From CAVSCR01 sp963726575 (GTDB lineage: Bacteria; Actinomycetota; Actinomycetes; JAHEKZ01), in the NCBI GenBank assembly GCA_963726575.1, contig CAVSCR010000005.1, positions 806,001 to 870,000 on the forward strand: 64,000 nucleotides of DNA, given 5' to 3'. The notes beneath the pieces are model-generated. The model was given only the letters and a program-made list of their open reading frames with translations. It was not told where the DNA came from and searched no databases. Position 1 is the first letter of the stretch, and every line of letters starts with the position of its first letter. Below, in pieces: positions 16,707-25,149 of the stretch. The position numbers and the translations under genes are program-made.

Positions 16707-17234
16707 CTAGACCACGTGATGGAGCCAGCGCACGGGCGCACCGTCGCCTGCGTACCGGAACGGCTCGAGCTCGTCGTCCCACTGCTTGCCGAGGAGCTGG
16801 TCCACGGCGTCCTCGAGCGGGACGCCGCCACGTCGTGCGGCCTGCACGGCCGCGCGCAGGCGGTCCTCGGGGATCATCACGTCACCGTGCATGCCGGTCA
16901 CCGCGTGGAACAGCCCCAGGGCCGGCGTAGCGCTGTAGCGGGCACCCTCACCAATGCTCGAGGGTTCCTCGGTGACCTCGAAGCGCAGGTGCGCCCAGCC
17001 CCGTAACGCCGAGGCCAAGGTCGCGGCCGTGCCGGGCTCGGCCGACCAGGACAGCTCCGAGCGATAGGTGCCCGACTGCGCGGGCTGCGGGGTCCAGGCG
17101 AACGGAGCTGGCTGTCCGAGGACGCCGGCGACCGCCCACTCGACGTGGGGGCACAACGCGGCGGGTGCGCAATGCACGAAAACCACCCCGCGCGTGCTCG
17201 GACGCGGAGCGGCGTGCGTCGTCGTTCGGGTCAT
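16707..17234 (-). CDS. DUF3145 domain protein
   Basis: The 175-residue protein matches the actinobacterial DUF3145 family: RGVVFVHCAPAALCPHVEWAV, FAWTPQPAQSGTYRSELSW, WAHLRFEVTEEPS and RYSATPALGLFHAVTGMHGD, ending in QWDDELEPFRYAGDGAPVRWLH. No biochemical function is established. In other actinobacteria the gene is often near the fatty acid synthesis cluster, as here. The ATG at 17234 is chosen because family homology starts there. Confidence 0.8.
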   Translation of the reverse strand: MTRTTTHAAPRPSTRGVVFVHCAPAALCPHVEWAVAGVLGQPAPFAWTPQPAQSGTYRSELSWSAEPGTAATLASALRGWAHLRFEVTEEPSSIGEGARYSATPALGLFHAVTGMHGDVMIPEDRLRAAVQAARRGGVPLEDAVDQLLGKQWDDELEPFRYAGDGAPVRWLHHVV

Positions 17235-17388
17235 GGCCTTGGCCCTCCAGGACGGTGGTGCGGGTTTCGCCTTCCCCTGCGTCCCGCGCACGTGTCCTGG
17301 ATCCGAAACGACTCGACCATTGTGCCCCAGGCGCCCCACCCGCACCAGCACCACCAGGTCTCACCACGCCGTCGACCTGCCCAGCGCG

Positions 17389-17874
17389 CTAGGAGACCAA
17401 GACGCCGGCACCCCAGATGGCGATCATGGTGAGCCCGGCCAGGAAGCTGATCGCGGTACTGAGGCCGAACCCCTTGACCACCGCCCAGGTCGAGCGCCAG
17501 GCCACCTGGGGGTCACGGGTCCGCACCAGCTCGACGACGCCGATCCCGACCAGCCCACCGATGATCGCCCCGACCACGGGGACCAGGAAGAACCCCACCA
17601 CCATGCCCAGCAGGCCGAGCGCCACGACCCAGTCCGGGGCTCCGGCGTTCTTGGTGGCCCGTCCGGGGACGACCCACGCGGCGGCGTAGCCGACCGCGGC
17701 GACCAGGAGCATCGCCAGCACGGTCAGCCAACGGATCCAGCCCCCGCCGTCGAGGACCACCCAGGCCAGCCCGGCGCCCAGGATCAGCACCAATCCCGGC
17801 AGGACCGGGATCACCACCCCGACGAGGCCCACGAGCATCACCAGCAGGCACACGATCTCCAGCCAGGAGCTCAC
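17389..17874 (-). CDS. DUF456 membrane protein
   Basis: The 161-residue protein has three to four hydrophobic segments with the glycine-rich pattern of DUF456 (LVGVVIPVLPGLVLILGAGLAWV, GLLGMVVGFFLVPVVGAIIGGLVGI). It is predicted to be an inner membrane protein of unknown role. The gene is separate from its neighbours: a strong hairpin lies just upstream at 17928-17955 and a 154-base gap separates it from DUF3145. Confidence 0.75.
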   Translation of the reverse strand: MSSWLEIVCLLVMLVGLVGVVIPVLPGLVLILGAGLAWVVLDGGGWIRWLTVLAMLLVAAVGYAAAWVVPGRATKNAGAPDWVVALGLLGMVVGFFLVPVVGAIIGGLVGIGVVELVRTRDPQVAWRSTWAVVKGFGLSTAISFLAGLTMIAIWGAGVLVS

Positions 17875-17927
17875 CCGCGGATCGTGGCAGATCCGACGCC
17901 CCGGCCGGCGTCCTCACCGGACATGGG

Positions 17928-17955
17928 TCGGCCCCGTCCGCAGGGACGGGGCCGA
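17928..17955 (-). terminator. Strong hairpin terminator downstream of the 41-residue ORF
   Basis: TCGGCCCCGTCC, loop GCAG, GGACGGGGCCGA: twelve perfect pairs. On the minus strand it begins 16 bases after the stop of the small ORF at 17972-18097 and precedes the DUF456 gene. It argues that the small ORF lies on its own transcript. Confidence 0.65.
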
Positions 17956-17971
17956 CGGCGAACCGACGAGT

Positions 17972-18097
17972 TCAGGCGTCGGTGTCGCCAAGATCGCTGG
18001 TCGGGGGAGCCTCGGACGGCTCATCGACCTCCAGGCTGTGCATCACCAGGGAGTCAGCCGGGCGGAGTACCCGCGCCAGCGCATCGGTCACAGTCAT
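17972..18097 (-). CDS. Small acidic protein of 41 residues, putative phosphate-regulated gene
   Basis: The short frame starts ATG at 18097 with AAGGA ten bases upstream and encodes MTVTDALARVLRP...SLEVDEPSEAPPTSDLGDTDA. I do not recognise the product; it has no membrane segment and an acidic tail. Support comes from context: a triple PHO-box direct repeat lies 80-110 bases upstream in the matching orientation and a perfect 12-pair hairpin lies 16 bases downstream. A non-coding transcript is the main alternative. Confidence 0.45.
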   Translation of the reverse strand: MTVTDALARVLRPADSLVMHSLEVDEPSEAPPTSDLGDTDA

Positions 18098-18178
18098 GGC
18101 GTCACCGTCCTTTCGTTTCGCGGGCCGCTTCTCGGCCCTGCCTCCGGATCAGGCCCTCAGATCGTCGGACGACCCGAA

Positions 18179-18207
18179 GGTGAACATAAGGTTACCAAAA
18201 GGTGAAC
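18179..18207 (-). promoter_or_regulatory. PHO box: three 11-base direct repeat units
   Basis: On the minus strand the units GTTCACC, GGTAACC and GTTCACC start exactly 11 bases apart with A/T-rich four-base spacers. This is the direct-repeat arrangement bound by PhoP in Streptomyces during phosphate limitation. The orientation points to the small ORF at 17972-18097. Confidence 0.75.
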
Positions 18208-18293
18208 ACTCGTTCGGCCCAGCCCATTCCCGCGTGTCCCCCCGCCACGAGAGGTCGCCTCACGGTCACGCCGGCGCCGCGATCTCAGCCGTT

Positions 18294-18311
18294 GTTCACC
18301 CCACGTTCATC
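18294..18311 (+). promoter_or_regulatory. PHO box upstream of the Pit transporter
   Basis: GTTCACC (18294-18300) and GTTCATC (18305-18311) are two units 11 bases apart in the orientation of the downstream phosphate transporter, about 100 bases before its start. PhoP control of a phosphate transporter is consistent with known Streptomyces PHO regulon logic. Confidence 0.65.
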
Positions 18312-18406
18312 TGGCCTTGGGCTGCTGGTCAGCCAGATCTCATTACATGGCCGCCGACCGTTCATCCGACGATCGCGCCGGACTGTGCTGCGCACCTGGG
18401 GAACCC

Positions 18407-19588
18407 GTGGACCTGCTGCTGATCTCCGTCATCGCGCTGGTCGCGCTGGCGTTCCTCTTCGACTTCACCAACGGCTTCCACGACGCCGCCAACTCGGTGG
18501 CCACCGTCGTGGCCACCCGCGCCATGCCCGCCAAGTGGGCGCCCCCCTTCAGCGCCTTCTTCAACTTCATCGCGCTCGTCGTGGTGGGGACCGGGGTGGC
18601 CAACACCGTGGCCAAGACCGTGAATCCCGGGTACGAGTCCATCGCGATCGTGTTCAGCGCGCTCATCGCAGCGATCGCCTGGAACTACATCACGTGGTGG
18701 GCCGGCATGCCCTCGTCGTCGTCGCACGCGATCATCGGCGGATTGGTCGGCGCCGGCCTGTCAGCCGGCGGCACCGATGCGATCGGCTGGGCCAGCGTGC
18801 AGAAGGTGGCGATCTGGATCATCGCCAGCCCCTTCATCGCCTTCGCCATCTCTTTCTTGGTCATGTACGTCGTCGCAGGGGTCCAACGCCTGACCCGCGC
18901 CCACGACGACGCCAAGCCGTTCAAGGTCCTGCAGGTGATCACGGCCGCCGGCGTCTCGTTCGCACACGGCGCCAACGACGCGCAGAAGACGATGGGCGTC
19001 ATCGCGGCGCTGCTGGTGTCGGCCGGTTACCTCGAGGCGAACCCCACCGACGGCAGCATTCACCCGCCGTCCTGGGTCGAGATCGGCGCGTACGGCGCGA
19101 TCGCCCTGGGCACCATGTGGGGCGGTTGGAAGATCATCGAGACCATGGGCCTGAAGCTCACCCGGCTCAATGCCAACTCCGGCCTGGCGGCCAACATTGG
19201 CACCATGACCGCGGTGCTGGCCGGCACGTTCCTGAAGGCGCCGCTGTCGACGACGCAGGCTGCCGCGTCGTCGGTGGTCGGCTCGGGGGTGGCGTCGGGC
19301 CGCGGCGCGAACTGGAAGATCGTCAGCGAGATGGTGCTCGCCTGGGTGGTCACCATTCCCTCGGCCATGATCTTGTCGTGGTCGCTGTACAAGCTCACCC
19401 AGCTGCCCACGGCAGCTGCGTGGCTGTGCGTCGGCGTCGTGCTGGTCGGCTTCTTCTTGTGGGTGGCCTACGCGATGACGCACACCATCCACGCCAAGGA
19501 TGTCGAGGCCGAGCTCTTGCCCCAGGTCGAGCTCGACGAAGACCTGCCGATCCACCCCCACCTCGAGGGACACGGCCCGGTCGCCTGA
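18407..19588 (+). CDS. pit: Low-affinity inorganic phosphate transporter, PiT family
   Basis: The 393-residue membrane protein carries both PiT signatures: FDFTNGFHDAANSVAT near the N terminus and SFAHGANDAQKTMG in the middle, with about ten hydrophobic segments. It couples phosphate (as a metal complex) uptake to the proton gradient. The frame is open upstream to 18317, but GTG at 18407 gives the family N terminus (MDLLLISVIALVALAFLFDF) and has GGGG before it. PHO-box repeats lie about 100 bases upstream. No phoU-like regulator gene is adjacent. Confidence 0.9.
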   Translation: MDLLLISVIALVALAFLFDFTNGFHDAANSVATVVATRAMPAKWAPPFSAFFNFIALVVVGTGVANTVAKTVNPGYESIAIVFSALIAAIAWNYITWWAGMPSSSSHAIIGGLVGAGLSAGGTDAIGWASVQKVAIWIIASPFIAFAISFLVMYVVAGVQRLTRAHDDAKPFKVLQVITAAGVSFAHGANDAQKTMGVIAALLVSAGYLEANPTDGSIHPPSWVEIGAYGAIALGTMWGGWKIIETMGLKLTRLNANSGLAANIGTMTAVLAGTFLKAPLSTTQAAASSVVGSGVASGRGANWKIVSEMVLAWVVTIPSAMILSWSLYKLTQLPTAAAWLCVGVVLVGFFLWVAYAMTHTIHAKDVEAELLPQVELDEDLPIHPHLEGHGPVA

Positions 19589-19596
19589 CCGGCGCC

Positions 19597-20538
19597 TCAG
19601 TCGGCGCTGTCCGGTCGCGCCTGCTCGGCCAGGAACTGCTCCACCTGCGCAGCCAGGTCGTCAGCGCTCGGAAGTTCCGCGACATCGATGGGGTCGTCGC
19701 CGTCAGCGGCTCGGCTGCGCACGGCCAGGGCCTCGTCGTGCTGGGCCTCCAGCGCCGCTACCAGCGCCTGGAGCTCCGCCGATGCGGCGACCTGTGCGAC
19801 GACGTCGGCGTCCACCGAGGCGGCTTCGCGCGCGAGGTCGTCGGTGGGCAGCGTGAGTCCGGTGGCCCGCTGCACGGCGTCGAGCAGCTGCAGCGCGGCG
19901 CGCGGATAGCGGATCTGGGCCAGGTAGTGCGGCACGTGCACCGCGTAGCCCAGTGCGGAGTGGTCCCGCTGTCCGAGTTCGTACTCGAGCAGGCCGGACA
20001 CGTGCGCCGGCACGCGCAGGGCACCCACCCACGGCTGGTATCCCGGGATCAGTGACGAGTCCGTGGCATGCGCCGACATCTCCAGCGGTCGGGTGTGCGG
20101 TGCCGGCCACGGGATCGCACCGACTCCGACGGCGAGGCGCACGTCCCACTGCTCCATCAGGCCGATCACCGAGCCCACGAACCGCTGCCACTGCAGGTCG
20201 GGCTCCGGACCCGTCAGGACGAGGAACGGCTGCCCCGCAGCGTCCACCACCTCGTGGATCTCGATGCGCGGCAGATCCACCGACGCGTAGTGGTCACGGA
20301 CGAACGTCATGGCCGGCCGCTGCCCTCGGTAGTCGATCAGGGAGTCCGTGTCGAACTCGGCGATCAGCCGACGGGGCCGGGTCAGCAGGTAGTCGGCCAC
20401 CGAGGTGACGGCCGAGCCGGCCTCGAGCACGCCCTGCAGCGCGTGCACCAGGACGGGAGCGGGCGTCGTCACGGAGTCGTGATGGGTCACCAGCGCCGGT
20501 GAGGGAACGGCCGGGCGCCGATCGGGGACATCTGACAC
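19597..20538 (-). CDS. PAC2 family protein
   Basis: The 313-residue protein matches the PAC2 (proteasome assembly chaperone-like) ATP-grasp-associated family of actinobacteria: LVHALQGVLEAGSAVTSVADYLL, FDTDSLIDYRGQRP, LVLTGPEPDLQW and HATDSSLIPGYQPWVGALRVPAH. The C-terminal acidic tail (residues about 255-313) is coiled-coil-like. Function in bacteria is not settled. The start is uncertain: GTG at 20538 is used, with GTG at 20553 or 20490 possible. Its 3' end is 8 bases from the pit stop, convergent. Confidence 0.72.
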   Translation of the reverse strand: MSDVPDRRPAVPSPALVTHHDSVTTPAPVLVHALQGVLEAGSAVTSVADYLLTRPRRLIAEFDTDSLIDYRGQRPAMTFVRDHYASVDLPRIEIHEVVDAAGQPFLVLTGPEPDLQWQRFVGSVIGLMEQWDVRLAVGVGAIPWPAPHTRPLEMSAHATDSSLIPGYQPWVGALRVPAHVSGLLEYELGQRDHSALGYAVHVPHYLAQIRYPRAALQLLDAVQRATGLTLPTDDLAREAASVDADVVAQVAASAELQALVAALEAQHDEALAVRSRAADGDDPIDVAELPSADDLAAQVEQFLAEQARPDSAD

Positions 20539-20580
20539 GTCCGGGGAACGCACCTGGCGGCCGGGAGATTCCGCTGCGCT

Positions 20581-20586
20581 TAGCCT
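20581..20586 (+). promoter_or_regulatory. Probable -10 box of a leaderless transcript
   Basis: TAGCCT at 20581-20586 ends six bases before the GTG start at 20593 of the L,D-transpeptidase gene, and no ribosome binding site intervenes. This is the same geometry as at fasR. Confidence 0.45.
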
Positions 20587-20592
20587 GGTCCC

Positions 20593-22326
20593 GTGTTCAA
20601 CCGATCTTCTGGCATGACCCGAGTCAGGCGACGCCGGTCTCCAGCACTGCGCTGGGCTGCCGCCGGGGCCGCGGCGGCGGCCGCCGTCACGCTGGTGATC
20701 GTGGGTCCGGCCGGCCCGGCTCAGGCGTCCGCGGCCATCGTGGTGTCCAACGTGACGACGTCGCCGGGCACCACGTTCACCCTGAGCCGGTCGCAGACCG
20801 CGCTGGTCACGCTGACCTTCACGATCCATTCACCCGACGGCCAACGCCGCTCGTTCACCCATGGTGGCCTGACCCGCGACCTGCCCGCGGTCGTCGAGCC
20901 CGGGGGCGGTGGCTCGACGGTCCCGCGTACGGTTGCGACGCTGCTGAGCGGCACTCGCAAGAACGGCGTATGGGAGGCGATCGTTCCGCTGGCGGCGGCC
21001 TTGGACGGGACCCACGACCTGGCCGTGCAGACCTGTGTCGAGCAGGTGCACTGCAACCGCTTCGGCCCCCAGGCCATTGCGCTCGGCGTCACTGTGACCG
21101 TCCATGGCTCGCAATGGCCCGTGATCTCCCAGGTCGCGCAGAGTCCGGCACGGCTTCCCGCAGGCGCGACCCGCGGCGCCCAGGCCGTGGGGCAGGTGGT
21201 GTACGCAGGCACGTCGACCCCGGCCGCCGGAGTCGACATCACCCTCGCCCGCAAGGGTCGCCTCCCCCACGTCGTGGGACACACCGACAGCCAGGGGCAG
21301 TTCATCTCGCCGTGGCCGTGGAGCGATCGACGCTCCGGGGTGGCGGGAACGCTGTCCGCGCAACTGCCCACGTCGAGTGGCCCCGTGGTCACCGACACGA
21401 CCACGCTCGACATGCCTTATGGGCGGTTCGCTATCCACCTGCGCCACCCGCAGTACGCCAGCGCCGGTGGCCGCTACGTCCTCACCGGATGGGTGAGCCC
21501 CGGCTTCCCCGCGCCCCGACTGGGCCGGGTGGCGCTGCAACGGCTGGTCAACGGTCACTGGCGCACGGTCGACACCTCACCGGTGCGGGCCATGCGCCAC
21601 AACGGCCATCCCGTGTCGAGGGGACAGTTCCGGCTGTCCACCACGTTCTCGGCGCTGGGCCAGGCGACGCTTCGGGTGACCAAGTCCGATGCCTTGTGCC
21701 ACAACGGGCACTGCCGCGTCGTCGGAGGTCACGGGAGCAAGTTCGACGTGATCACAGGCTCGCGCAACGAGCTCGTCGAACACCAGCTGGCCCACTTCGG
21801 CTTCCCGGTCGGCGCCGTCGACGGGGTGATCGACGCCAGGGCGCAGCAAGCCCTGTGCGCCTGGCGCGACGCCACCGGCGCCCGCCCCTCGCGAGCCGGG
21901 GTGACCACAGCCGTTGCCCGCTCGGTGCTCAACGCCACCCACAAGCCCAAGGCCCATCGCAGCGACGGCCTGTACGTGGACAAGACCTGTCAGGTGCTGT
22001 TCCAGGTGGTGGGTGGCAAGTTCAAGCGGATCGTCTGGGCCTCCACCGGCATGCCAGGCCTGGACACCCCGAACGTGAACGGCGCGATCTTCCGCAAGAT
22101 CGACGGCGTCGTCGAGAGCACCCTGTACCCGGGCGCGTTCATGTACTGGCCCATGTTCTTCAACCCCGCGCGGCCGGCCATCGCGCTGCACGGATCGGTG
22201 AGCAACGACCTCGTGCTGCCGTATCCGGCGAGCCACGGCTGCATCCGCGTCTGGCGCCCTGAGATCAAACGCATCTTCGACGACTCACCCATCGGCACGA
22301 AGGTCGTGGTGTACGGCAAGTACTGA
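20593..22326 (+). CDS. Secreted L,D-transpeptidase
   Basis: The 577-residue exported protein cross-links or remodels peptidoglycan. A signal/anchor segment lies at about residues 19-46 (ending PAQASA). The catalytic YkuD domain is at the C terminus: ALHGSVSND and PASHGCIRVWRPEI, with the nucleophile at Cys550. A peptidoglycan-binding-like stretch (LAHFGFPVGAVDGVIDARAQQALCAW) lies before it. The 300-residue middle region looks like Ig-type beta domains and is not assigned. It is divergent from the PAC2 gene. Confidence 0.85.
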   Translation: MFNRSSGMTRVRRRRSPALRWAAAGAAAAAAVTLVIVGPAGPAQASAAIVVSNVTTSPGTTFTLSRSQTALVTLTFTIHSPDGQRRSFTHGGLTRDLPAVVEPGGGGSTVPRTVATLLSGTRKNGVWEAIVPLAAALDGTHDLAVQTCVEQVHCNRFGPQAIALGVTVTVHGSQWPVISQVAQSPARLPAGATRGAQAVGQVVYAGTSTPAAGVDITLARKGRLPHVVGHTDSQGQFISPWPWSDRRSGVAGTLSAQLPTSSGPVVTDTTTLDMPYGRFAIHLRHPQYASAGGRYVLTGWVSPGFPAPRLGRVALQRLVNGHWRTVDTSPVRAMRHNGHPVSRGQFRLSTTFSALGQATLRVTKSDALCHNGHCRVVGGHGSKFDVITGSRNELVEHQLAHFGFPVGAVDGVIDARAQQALCAWRDATGARPSRAGVTTAVARSVLNATHKPKAHRSDGLYVDKTCQVLFQVVGGKFKRIVWASTGMPGLDTPNVNGAIFRKIDGVVESTLYPGAFMYWPMFFNPARPAIALHGSVSNDLVLPYPASHGCIRVWRPEIKRIFDDSPIGTKVVVYGKY

Positions 22327-22332
22327 CGTCGA

Positions 22333-22338
22333 TAGCGT
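22333..22338 (+). promoter_or_regulatory. Probable -10 box of a leaderless transcript
   Basis: TAGCGT at 22333-22338 ends six bases before the ATG at 22345, with no ribosome binding site between, so the PIG-L gene may have its own leaderless mRNA although it lies 18 bases after the transpeptidase stop. Confidence 0.4.
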
Positions 22339-22344
22339 CGCCGC

Positions 22345-23082
22345 ATGACGCCTCCGCAACCACCTCAGGTACCGCCCCTGCCCGAAGACTGGTCACGCGC
22401 CTTGTGCGTGGTCGCCCATCCTGACGACCTCGAGTACGGGGTGGCCTCGGCCATCGCCAAGTGGGTGGCGCAGGGCAAGACCATCACCTACCTGCTCGCG
22501 ACCCGCGGCGAGGCCGGGATCAACGACCTGCGCCCGGAGGACGCGGCCCCGCTACGGGAGGCCGAGGAGATCGCCGGTGCGCAGGAGGTGGGCGTGGACG
22601 TCGTGGAGTTCCTGGACTACCGCGACGGGATCGTCGAGTACGGCCTGCCCCTGCGTCGGGATCTCTCACGCGCCATCCGCCGCCACCGTCCCGAGGTTCT
22701 GGTGGGGATCAACCACAAGGAGCGGTTCGGCGGCGGCTTCACGAACCAGGCCGACCACCGCGCCGTCGGGCTGGCGACGATCGACGCCGGCAAGGACGCC
22801 GGCAACCGCTGGATCTTCCCCGAGCTCATCGACGAGGGCTTCGAACCCTGGGGTGGCACGAGATTCGTCGCAGTGGCCGGCTCACCGAACCCGACGCACG
22901 GGACCGACGTGACCGGCCACCTCGAGGCAGGCGTGCGCTCCCTCAGGGCACACGCCGCCTACCTCGCCGGCCTCGGCGACGCGGCGCCGGAACCCGAGGA
23001 GTTCCTCGGCATGATCGCCGCCGGCGCGGGACTGGCGATGGACGTCGACTACGCGGTGCTGTTCGAGGTGTTCGACCTCTAG
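22345..23082 (+). CDS. PIG-L family deacetylase
   Basis: The 245-residue protein is a zinc-dependent N-acetylglucosaminyl deacetylase-like enzyme. The metal motif AHPDD is at about residues 24-28 with a distal His in NQADHRAVG. The family includes MshB and Mca of mycothiol metabolism; this member lacks features that would fix the substrate, and many actinobacteria carry several paralogues. It follows an L,D-transpeptidase, so a cell wall substrate is possible but unproven. Confidence 0.8.
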   Translation: MTPPQPPQVPPLPEDWSRALCVVAHPDDLEYGVASAIAKWVAQGKTITYLLATRGEAGINDLRPEDAAPLREAEEIAGAQEVGVDVVEFLDYRDGIVEYGLPLRRDLSRAIRRHRPEVLVGINHKERFGGGFTNQADHRAVGLATIDAGKDAGNRWIFPELIDEGFEPWGGTRFVAVAGSPNPTHGTDVTGHLEAGVRSLRAHAAYLAGLGDAAPEPEEFLGMIAAGAGLAMDVDYAVLFEVFDL

Positions 23083-23100
23083 TCGCTGCAGCCGACTGCG

Positions 23101-23283
23101 TCAGCGGCTGTAGGCCGGGCTGCTCGCGCTGGCGATGAGCACCGAGACCAGGATGCCGACCGGAAGCGTTCCCCAGTACGACACGTTCACGCCCACGTTG
23201 CCAAGGAACAGCATCAGCAGCCACGTGGCGGGGAACGTGGCGATCAGGAACATGACGATGGCACCGATCAGCGCCTTGAACAT
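23101..23283 (-). CDS. Small two-segment membrane protein
   Basis: The 60-residue protein (MFKALIGAIVMFLIATFPATW...) has two hydrophobic segments and nothing else recognisable. A very good ribosome binding site (GAGGAGGG) precedes the ATG, and a GGCAGGCT-TTCTCC-AGCCTGCC hairpin lies 31 bases further upstream in the leader (23314-23335). Function unknown. Confidence 0.6.
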   Translation of the reverse strand: MFKALIGAIVMFLIATFPATWLLMLFLGNVGVNVSYWGTLPVGILVSVLIASASSPAYSR

Positions 23284-23424
23284 GGTGGTCCCTCCTCTGC
23301 GGCCGCCGACTGCGGCAGGCTTTCTCCAGCCTGCCCCTGACCGGCAACGATGCCGGGCAGGCGCGCCAGGGCTCGGGGAGGACGTCGAGGCGGGTGAGCC
23401 GCCATGATGGCCCTTGGAGGTGCC

Positions 23425-24414
23425 ATGGACGTCGAGGACTCGGGCCCGGAATCGGGACCGGACGCGGCCGAGGCGGTGCTGATGACGCGCCCGCTGCCCG
23501 CGGCTCCGAGCGTGCCCGACCTGGTCGCCCAGACGGTGCAGGTGGGGTTCGGCGTCAGCGCCCTGGTGGTCGAGATCCTCCTGCGCTCCCTCGGCTGGGC
23601 GGCCGCGCCGGCCGCCACCTCGGGGCAACGCGTCAGCCCGGCGATGCCCGGGCAGGTCACCGACGTCGCCTTCGGTGTCGCCTGGACGGCTGTGGGTTGG
23701 GCCGGTCAGGCTGCCGGTGCCGTGATCGCGGTAGGACGACCGGTGGCCGGCGCACTGGCCGACCCGCCCCTGGTGCCGCAGCGACTGCGGCCGACCGCGT
23801 TCGCCACCGGCCTGGCCCACACCTGGCAACGAGAGCGTCCCCAGGCGGGCGTCGCGCTCGACAACGCCATGGCGGCGGCCGTGCCGCTGAGCACCTCGGC
23901 GCTCCTCGACCGGGTCGACGTCGACCGGTTGGTGCGGACTGTGCTGGACCGGCTCGACCTGCAGGCGCTGGTCACCGCAGCCCTGGCCGACCTGGACCTC
24001 GACGCCGTGGTGTCCGAGGCACTCGCGGAGGTCGACGTCGCGGCGGTCGTGGAGTCGGCGGTGCAGCGGATCGACCTGACCCAGCTCGTGATCGACCACG
24101 TCGACCTCGGTCCGGTGGTGACGGCGGCCCTGGATCAGATCGACCTCGACGAGATCGTGATGCAACGCGTCGACGTGCTGGGGCTGGCCGACTACGTCGT
24201 GCAGGGCATCGACCTGCCCGAGATCATCCGGATGTCCACCGGCTCGGTGGCGTCAGAGGCGGTGCGCTCGGTCCGGATGCAGGGCGTTGACGCCGACCGC
24301 GCCGTAGCCGGGATCGTCGACCGGATCATCTTGCGGCGCCGGGGACGCGCCACCGATGCGCCAGGAGAACCCGAGTCGTTGGCCCCGCCGGGCCACGAAG
24401 GGGGTGACAGGTGA
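23425..24414 (+). CDS. Membrane-associated protein with short (V/L/I)D(V/L) repeats, RDD gene partner
   Basis: The 329-residue protein has two hydrophobic stretches in the first 120 residues and then, from about residue 163 to 270, some nine tandem units of 10-13 residues of the form LDLxxLVxxALxx (VDVDRLVRTVLDR, LDLQALVTAALAD, LDLDAVVSEALAE, IDLDEIVMQR and so on). I do not know a function. The start at 23425 is chosen for its GGAGG box; ATG at 23404 is possible. It overlaps the RDD gene by four bases, so the two products probably act together at the membrane. Confidence 0.65.
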   Translation: MDVEDSGPESGPDAAEAVLMTRPLPAAPSVPDLVAQTVQVGFGVSALVVEILLRSLGWAAAPAATSGQRVSPAMPGQVTDVAFGVAWTAVGWAGQAAGAVIAVGRPVAGALADPPLVPQRLRPTAFATGLAHTWQRERPQAGVALDNAMAAAVPLSTSALLDRVDVDRLVRTVLDRLDLQALVTAALADLDLDAVVSEALAEVDVAAVVESAVQRIDLTQLVIDHVDLGPVVTAALDQIDLDEIVMQRVDVLGLADYVVQGIDLPEIIRMSTGSVASEAVRSVRMQGVDADRAVAGIVDRIILRRRGRATDAPGEPESLAPPGHEGGDR

Positions 24415-25022
24415 CCGCCCCAGACGGCTCGACCTCCCCTTGGCGGGCCAGCCGAACGCCGGCCGCGTCAGTCAACGCGGTGCCCGTGGAGGCCCGCGCG
24501 TTTCAGGGCCACCGGGCCGGCATCGTCACCAAGGTCGTGGCCAACTCCATCGACCTCGGCCTGACGATCTTGTCGGTCGTGGCCCTCTACGTCGGGTACG
24601 CGGCACTGCTGTTCCTGATCAACCCACGCGCCTTCAGCTTTCCCAGCCCCAACTTCGGCCTGCTGCTGCTCGTGGGCGGCGCGATCATGACGGTGTACTT
24701 CTGGATCTCCTGGGCGACCGTTGGCCGCACCTACGGCGACCACGTGCTGGGCCTTCGGGTGGTCGGCTGGCGGGGCGAGCGGATGCGCTGGATCCCGGCG
24801 CTGCTGCGGGCGATGTTCTGCGTCGTGTTCATGCTCGGCCTGTTCTGGACCGTGATCAGTCGGCAGAACCGGTCGGTGCAAGACGTGGTGCTGCGCACCT
24901 CGGTGATCTACGACTGGGAGGTCCGCACCGGAGGGCCGCGCTATTCCGAGGTTCCCAACGAATTCGGCGAATCGCTGGCAGATCCCGGCGCCGAAGGGCA
25001 GGCTGACCCCCGCTCGTCCTGA
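24411..25022 (+). CDS. RDD family membrane protein
   Basis: The 203-residue protein has an RDD-type core with three to four membrane segments: HRAGIVTKVVANSIDLGLTILSV, FWISWATVGRTYGDHVLGLRVV and a third around ALLRAMFCVVFMLGLFW. RDD proteins are poorly characterised and some act in ion transport. GTG at 24411 overlaps the stop of the preceding repeat protein, so the pair forms an operon. Confidence 0.75.
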   Translation: MTAPDGSTSPWRASRTPAASVNAVPVEARAFQGHRAGIVTKVVANSIDLGLTILSVVALYVGYAALLFLINPRAFSFPSPNFGLLLLVGGAIMTVYFWISWATVGRTYGDHVLGLRVVGWRGERMRWIPALLRAMFCVVFMLGLFWTVISRQNRSVQDVVLRTSVIYDWEVRTGGPRYSEVPNEFGESLADPGAEGQADPRSS

Positions 25023-25149
25023 ATCGTTTCGGCGTGGCGGATTTCACACTCGGGCACCCCAGGTGTAAGGCTTCCCCGACCCCCGCCCGGCCCCCCCGCC
25101 GAATCGATTTGTCCGGGTGGGCACCTGCTGACCTGGAGAGGACCCCCGC

